Below are positions 5,601-7,189 of a stretch of 7,189 bases of DNA, in pieces. Under the pieces are notes generated by a model. That model was not told the DNA's origin. It made no database searches and saw only the letters and a list, made by a program, of their open reading frames with translations. The stretch is from Lachnospiraceae bacterium. GTDB lineage: Bacteria > Bacillota > Clostridia > Lachnospirales > Lachnospiraceae. Each line of letters begins with the position of its first letter. Position 1 is the first letter of the stretch. The stretch covers positions 31,446 through 38,634 of the forward strand of contig JAAUZN010000032.1 of the NCBI GenBank assembly GCA_014804565.1, given 5' to 3'. A program made the translations under genes and the position numbers.

Positions 5601-6212
5601 TCACTCTGTGATCACTCTCATAATAGCCGTCTTCAGTTCCTCATAGGTCTCATAAGCCGGAAGCTTCGGATATTCCTTCTTAATCTGCTCCGTACTGCGG
5701 AACAAAAAACCGGCCTTGCTCGCCAGGATCATTCCAAGATCGTTATGGCTGTCTCCGCTGGCGATCGTATCATACCCGATAGACTGCAGCGCCTTCACCG
5801 TGGTGAGCTTGGAATCCTGAATCCGCATCTTATACCCGGTGATCGTTCCGTCCTCAGCCACCTCCAGAGAATTACAAAAGATCGTGGGCCATCCCAGCTT
5901 TTCCATCAGCGGTCCCGCAAACTGCGTAAATGTATCACTGATAATGATCACCTGCGTAATACTGCGCAGCTCGTCCAGAAATTCCTTCGCCCCCGGCAGC
6001 GGATCGATCTTTGCGATCGTATCCTGAATCTGCCGCAAGCCCAGCCCATGCTCCCGCAGGATGCCAAGCCGCCAGTTCATCAGTTTATCATAGTCCGGCT
6101 CATCCCGGGTCGTTCTGGTAAGCTCCGGGATTCCGCTCTCCTTCGCAAAAGCGATCCAGATCTCCGGCACCAGCACTCCCTCCAGGTCCAGACAAACAAT
6201 GTTCATACCCAT
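5601..6212 (-). CDS. thrH: ThrH-type HAD phosphatase (phosphoserine phosphatase / homoserine phosphotransferase)
   Basis: This 203-aa protein closely resembles Pseudomonas ThrH in length and sequence. It shows VCLDLEGVLVPEIWIAFA (6-23) with nucleophile Asp9 and Glu11 in the position usually held by the second Asp of HAD enzymes, a ThrH hallmark. TTRDEPDYDKLM (34-45), motif II IISDTF (90-95) and motif IV GDSHND (153-158) follow; Lys135 or Lys140 is a likely motif III lysine. ThrH moves phosphate from phosphoserine to homoserine, or hydrolyses phosphoserine, in the cytoplasm, linking serine and threonine synthesis; the true substrate in this organism is inferred. GGAGG lies seven bases before the first ATG, favouring it over the ATG two codons later. 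It lies 107 bp after holA and is likely in one transcript with the 97-aa gene. Confidence 0.9.
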   Translation of the reverse strand: MGMNIVCLDLEGVLVPEIWIAFAKESGIPELTRTTRDEPDYDKLMNWRLGILREHGLGLRQIQDTIAKIDPLPGAKEFLDELRSITQVIIISDTFTQFAGPLMEKLGWPTIFCNSLEVAEDGTITGYKMRIQDSKLTTVKALQSIGYDTIASGDSHNDLGMILASKAGFLFRSTEQIKKEYPKLPAYETYEELKTAIMRVITE

Positions 6213-6319
6213 GAAATGCCTCCAAAAGCAATATAAGTAAATGACACTCAGACATCATTCCTGTTTTTATTGTACTGTAAGTAACCCCTCACCCGCAACA
6301 AAAACTTTTCCAAATATTG

Positions 6320-7189
6320 TCAGGCGCAGCTGTGCTTCACGATCAGAAGCTCTACGCTCATCACATCACCCATTCTGCCGGTCTTGACCGACTCCTCAGC
6401 CTCCACACAATCCTCCAGCGCCTTTTTCAGCTCCGCCTCCTTAAATTTAACCGCCTGAGCCACATATTTTCTGGCGATAAAGCCCGCGAGTCCCACCTTC
6501 GTTCCTATCACTGCCGCATCGTATCCCTTATTCTTCAGCTCCTTTACCTGCAAAAGAAGATTAAACTGTCTGGCAATCAGGAAGAGGATACGCATGGGCG
6601 GTTCCTTCAGTGTCAGCAGGTCATAGTAAAGATCCATGGCACGCTTCTGCCTCTTGTCCGCCACGGCCTCCACCATATCGAATATCCGGCTGTTCACCTG
6701 CCTGACACAGATCTCCTCCATATCCGGTGCGGTGACCACATCCTTTTCCAGACAATAGCAGACCAGCTTCTCCACCTCGCCCCGGATATTCTCCATATCA
6801 GTCCCTGTCTTGTCCAGGAAAAAGTCCAGATCCCGCTGTGTGATCTTCTTTCCCTCCTTGGTGAACAGCTCCAGGATCCACCTCTTTAACATCGCCTCAT
6901 CCGGCGTTTTACAGTCAATGATGCGCCCTTTTGTACTGACCGCCTTATAGAGCTTACTCCTCTTGTCGATCTCCGCTTCCACAAACACAAAAAATGCAGT
7001 CGAAGCAGGCTCCGCCAGATACTCCGCCAGCGCCTCCCCGCCCTTCTTAAAAAAGCCGCTGTTTTCTATCACCAGCACACGGCGCTCCGCAAGAAAGGGC
7101 ATGGTCTCCGCCAGGTCGATCACCTCTCCCGATTCGATTCCCTTTCCCTCAAAGCAATGAAGATTCATAAGATCTCCGTCTCCCATGAG
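6320..7189 (-). CDS. holA: DNA polymerase III delta subunit (5' end outside window)
   Basis: The frame is open to the right edge, so the first visible ATG (7184-7186) is probably internal. A normal HolA has about 330-340 residues and 289 codons are seen here, so roughly 45 N-terminal residues with the Walker-like segment are missing. Counting from that ATG, residues 20-43 (VIDLAETMPFLAERRVLVIENS) match the delta-subunit segment after the first strand. FDMVEAVADK (169-178) and the domain III helices RQFNLLLQVKELKNKGY (206-222) are typical of clostridial HolA. The delta subunit opens the beta clamp inside the clamp-loader complex at the replication fork. It ends with TGA at 6320-6322; no convincing terminator follows before the thrH-like gene, and the 107-bp gap shows only weak promoter-like hexamers. 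Confidence 0.93.
   Translation of the reverse strand, partial: LMGDGDLMNLHCFEGKGIESGEVIDLAETMPFLAERRVLVIENSGFFKKGGEALAEYLAEPASTAFFVFVEAEIDKRSKLYKAVSTKGRIIDCKTPDEAMLKRWILELFTKEGKKITQRDLDFFLDKTGTDMENIRGEVEKLVCYCLEKDVVTAPDMEEICVRQVNSRIFDMVEAVADKRQKRAMDLYYDLLTLKEPPMRILFLIARQFNLLLQVKELKNKGYDAAVIGTKVGLAGFIARKYVAQAVKFKEAELKKALEDCVEAEESVKTGRMGDVMSVELLIVKHSCA

Noticed and set aside
5745..6236. Plus-strand open frame opposite the thrH-like gene
   Set aside because: It is antisense to a well-conserved HAD enzyme and its translation shows no known motif.
6213..6319. Promoter for the thrH-like gene (TTGCGG-18-TACAAT or a TATATT hexamer)
   Set aside because: The -35 matches are only three of six, and read-through from holA is equally possible.
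6317..6889. Plus-strand open frame opposite holA
   Set aside because: It is antisense to holA and rich in His/Leu/Gln, as expected for a reversed coding frame.
7184..7186. ATG as the true start of holA
   Set aside because: The frame continues to the window edge and about 45 residues of the usual N-terminus would be missing, so this Met is internal.

Overview
The window looks like ordinary chromosome from a Clostridia (Firmicutes/Bacillota) bacterium, most likely Lachnospiraceae. The grounds are strong GGAGG-type ribosome binding sites, a Gram-positive-type LexA box, and protein styles typical of that family: a GT2 glycosyltransferase with a YRYYxGRxGQS motif, a clostridial-type HolA, and a ThrH-like phosphatase. 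I see no RNA genes, CRISPR arrays, insertion sequences or phage modules. No gene-free stretch exceeds 300 bases.

Layout. Bases 1-141 hold the last 46 codons of a plus-strand membrane gene, probably a PAP2-type phosphatase. It converges on the minus-strand genes that fill the rest of the window. A perfect 13-bp hairpin with A/T flanks (141-170) serves as a terminator for both sides. In minus-strand reading order (right to left) the genes are: DNA polymerase III delta subunit holA (5' end outside the window), a ThrH-type HAD phosphatase, a 97-aa orphan, a 119-aa small exported or anchored orphan, a DUF1653 protein, a cN-I type 5'-nucleotidase, an SfsA-MutY fusion protein, and a GT2 glycosyltransferase.

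The most interesting part is 1303-4790. Three closely spaced genes (gaps of 41 and 14 nt) encode the DUF1653 protein, the cytosolic 5'-nucleotidase and the SfsA-MutY fusion. They lie downstream of a non-coding stretch (4661-4789) that contains a perfect GAAC-N4-GTTC LexA box and a second box with one mismatch, 25 bp away. A TATAAT hexamer sits between the two boxes, and a second, better promoter (ATGACA-17-TATACT) lies closer to the first gene. This suggests an adenine-mismatch repair and nucleotide-metabolism operon with a basal promoter plus an SOS-responsive one. The central protein is itself unusual: an intact SfsA nuclease-like domain joined directly to a complete MutY (glycosylase, iron-sulfur cluster and 8-oxoG-recognition domain).

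The other genes are housekeeping (holA), amino-acid metabolism (thrH-like) or orphans. The glycosyltransferase follows mutY by 108 bp and may have its own promoter.
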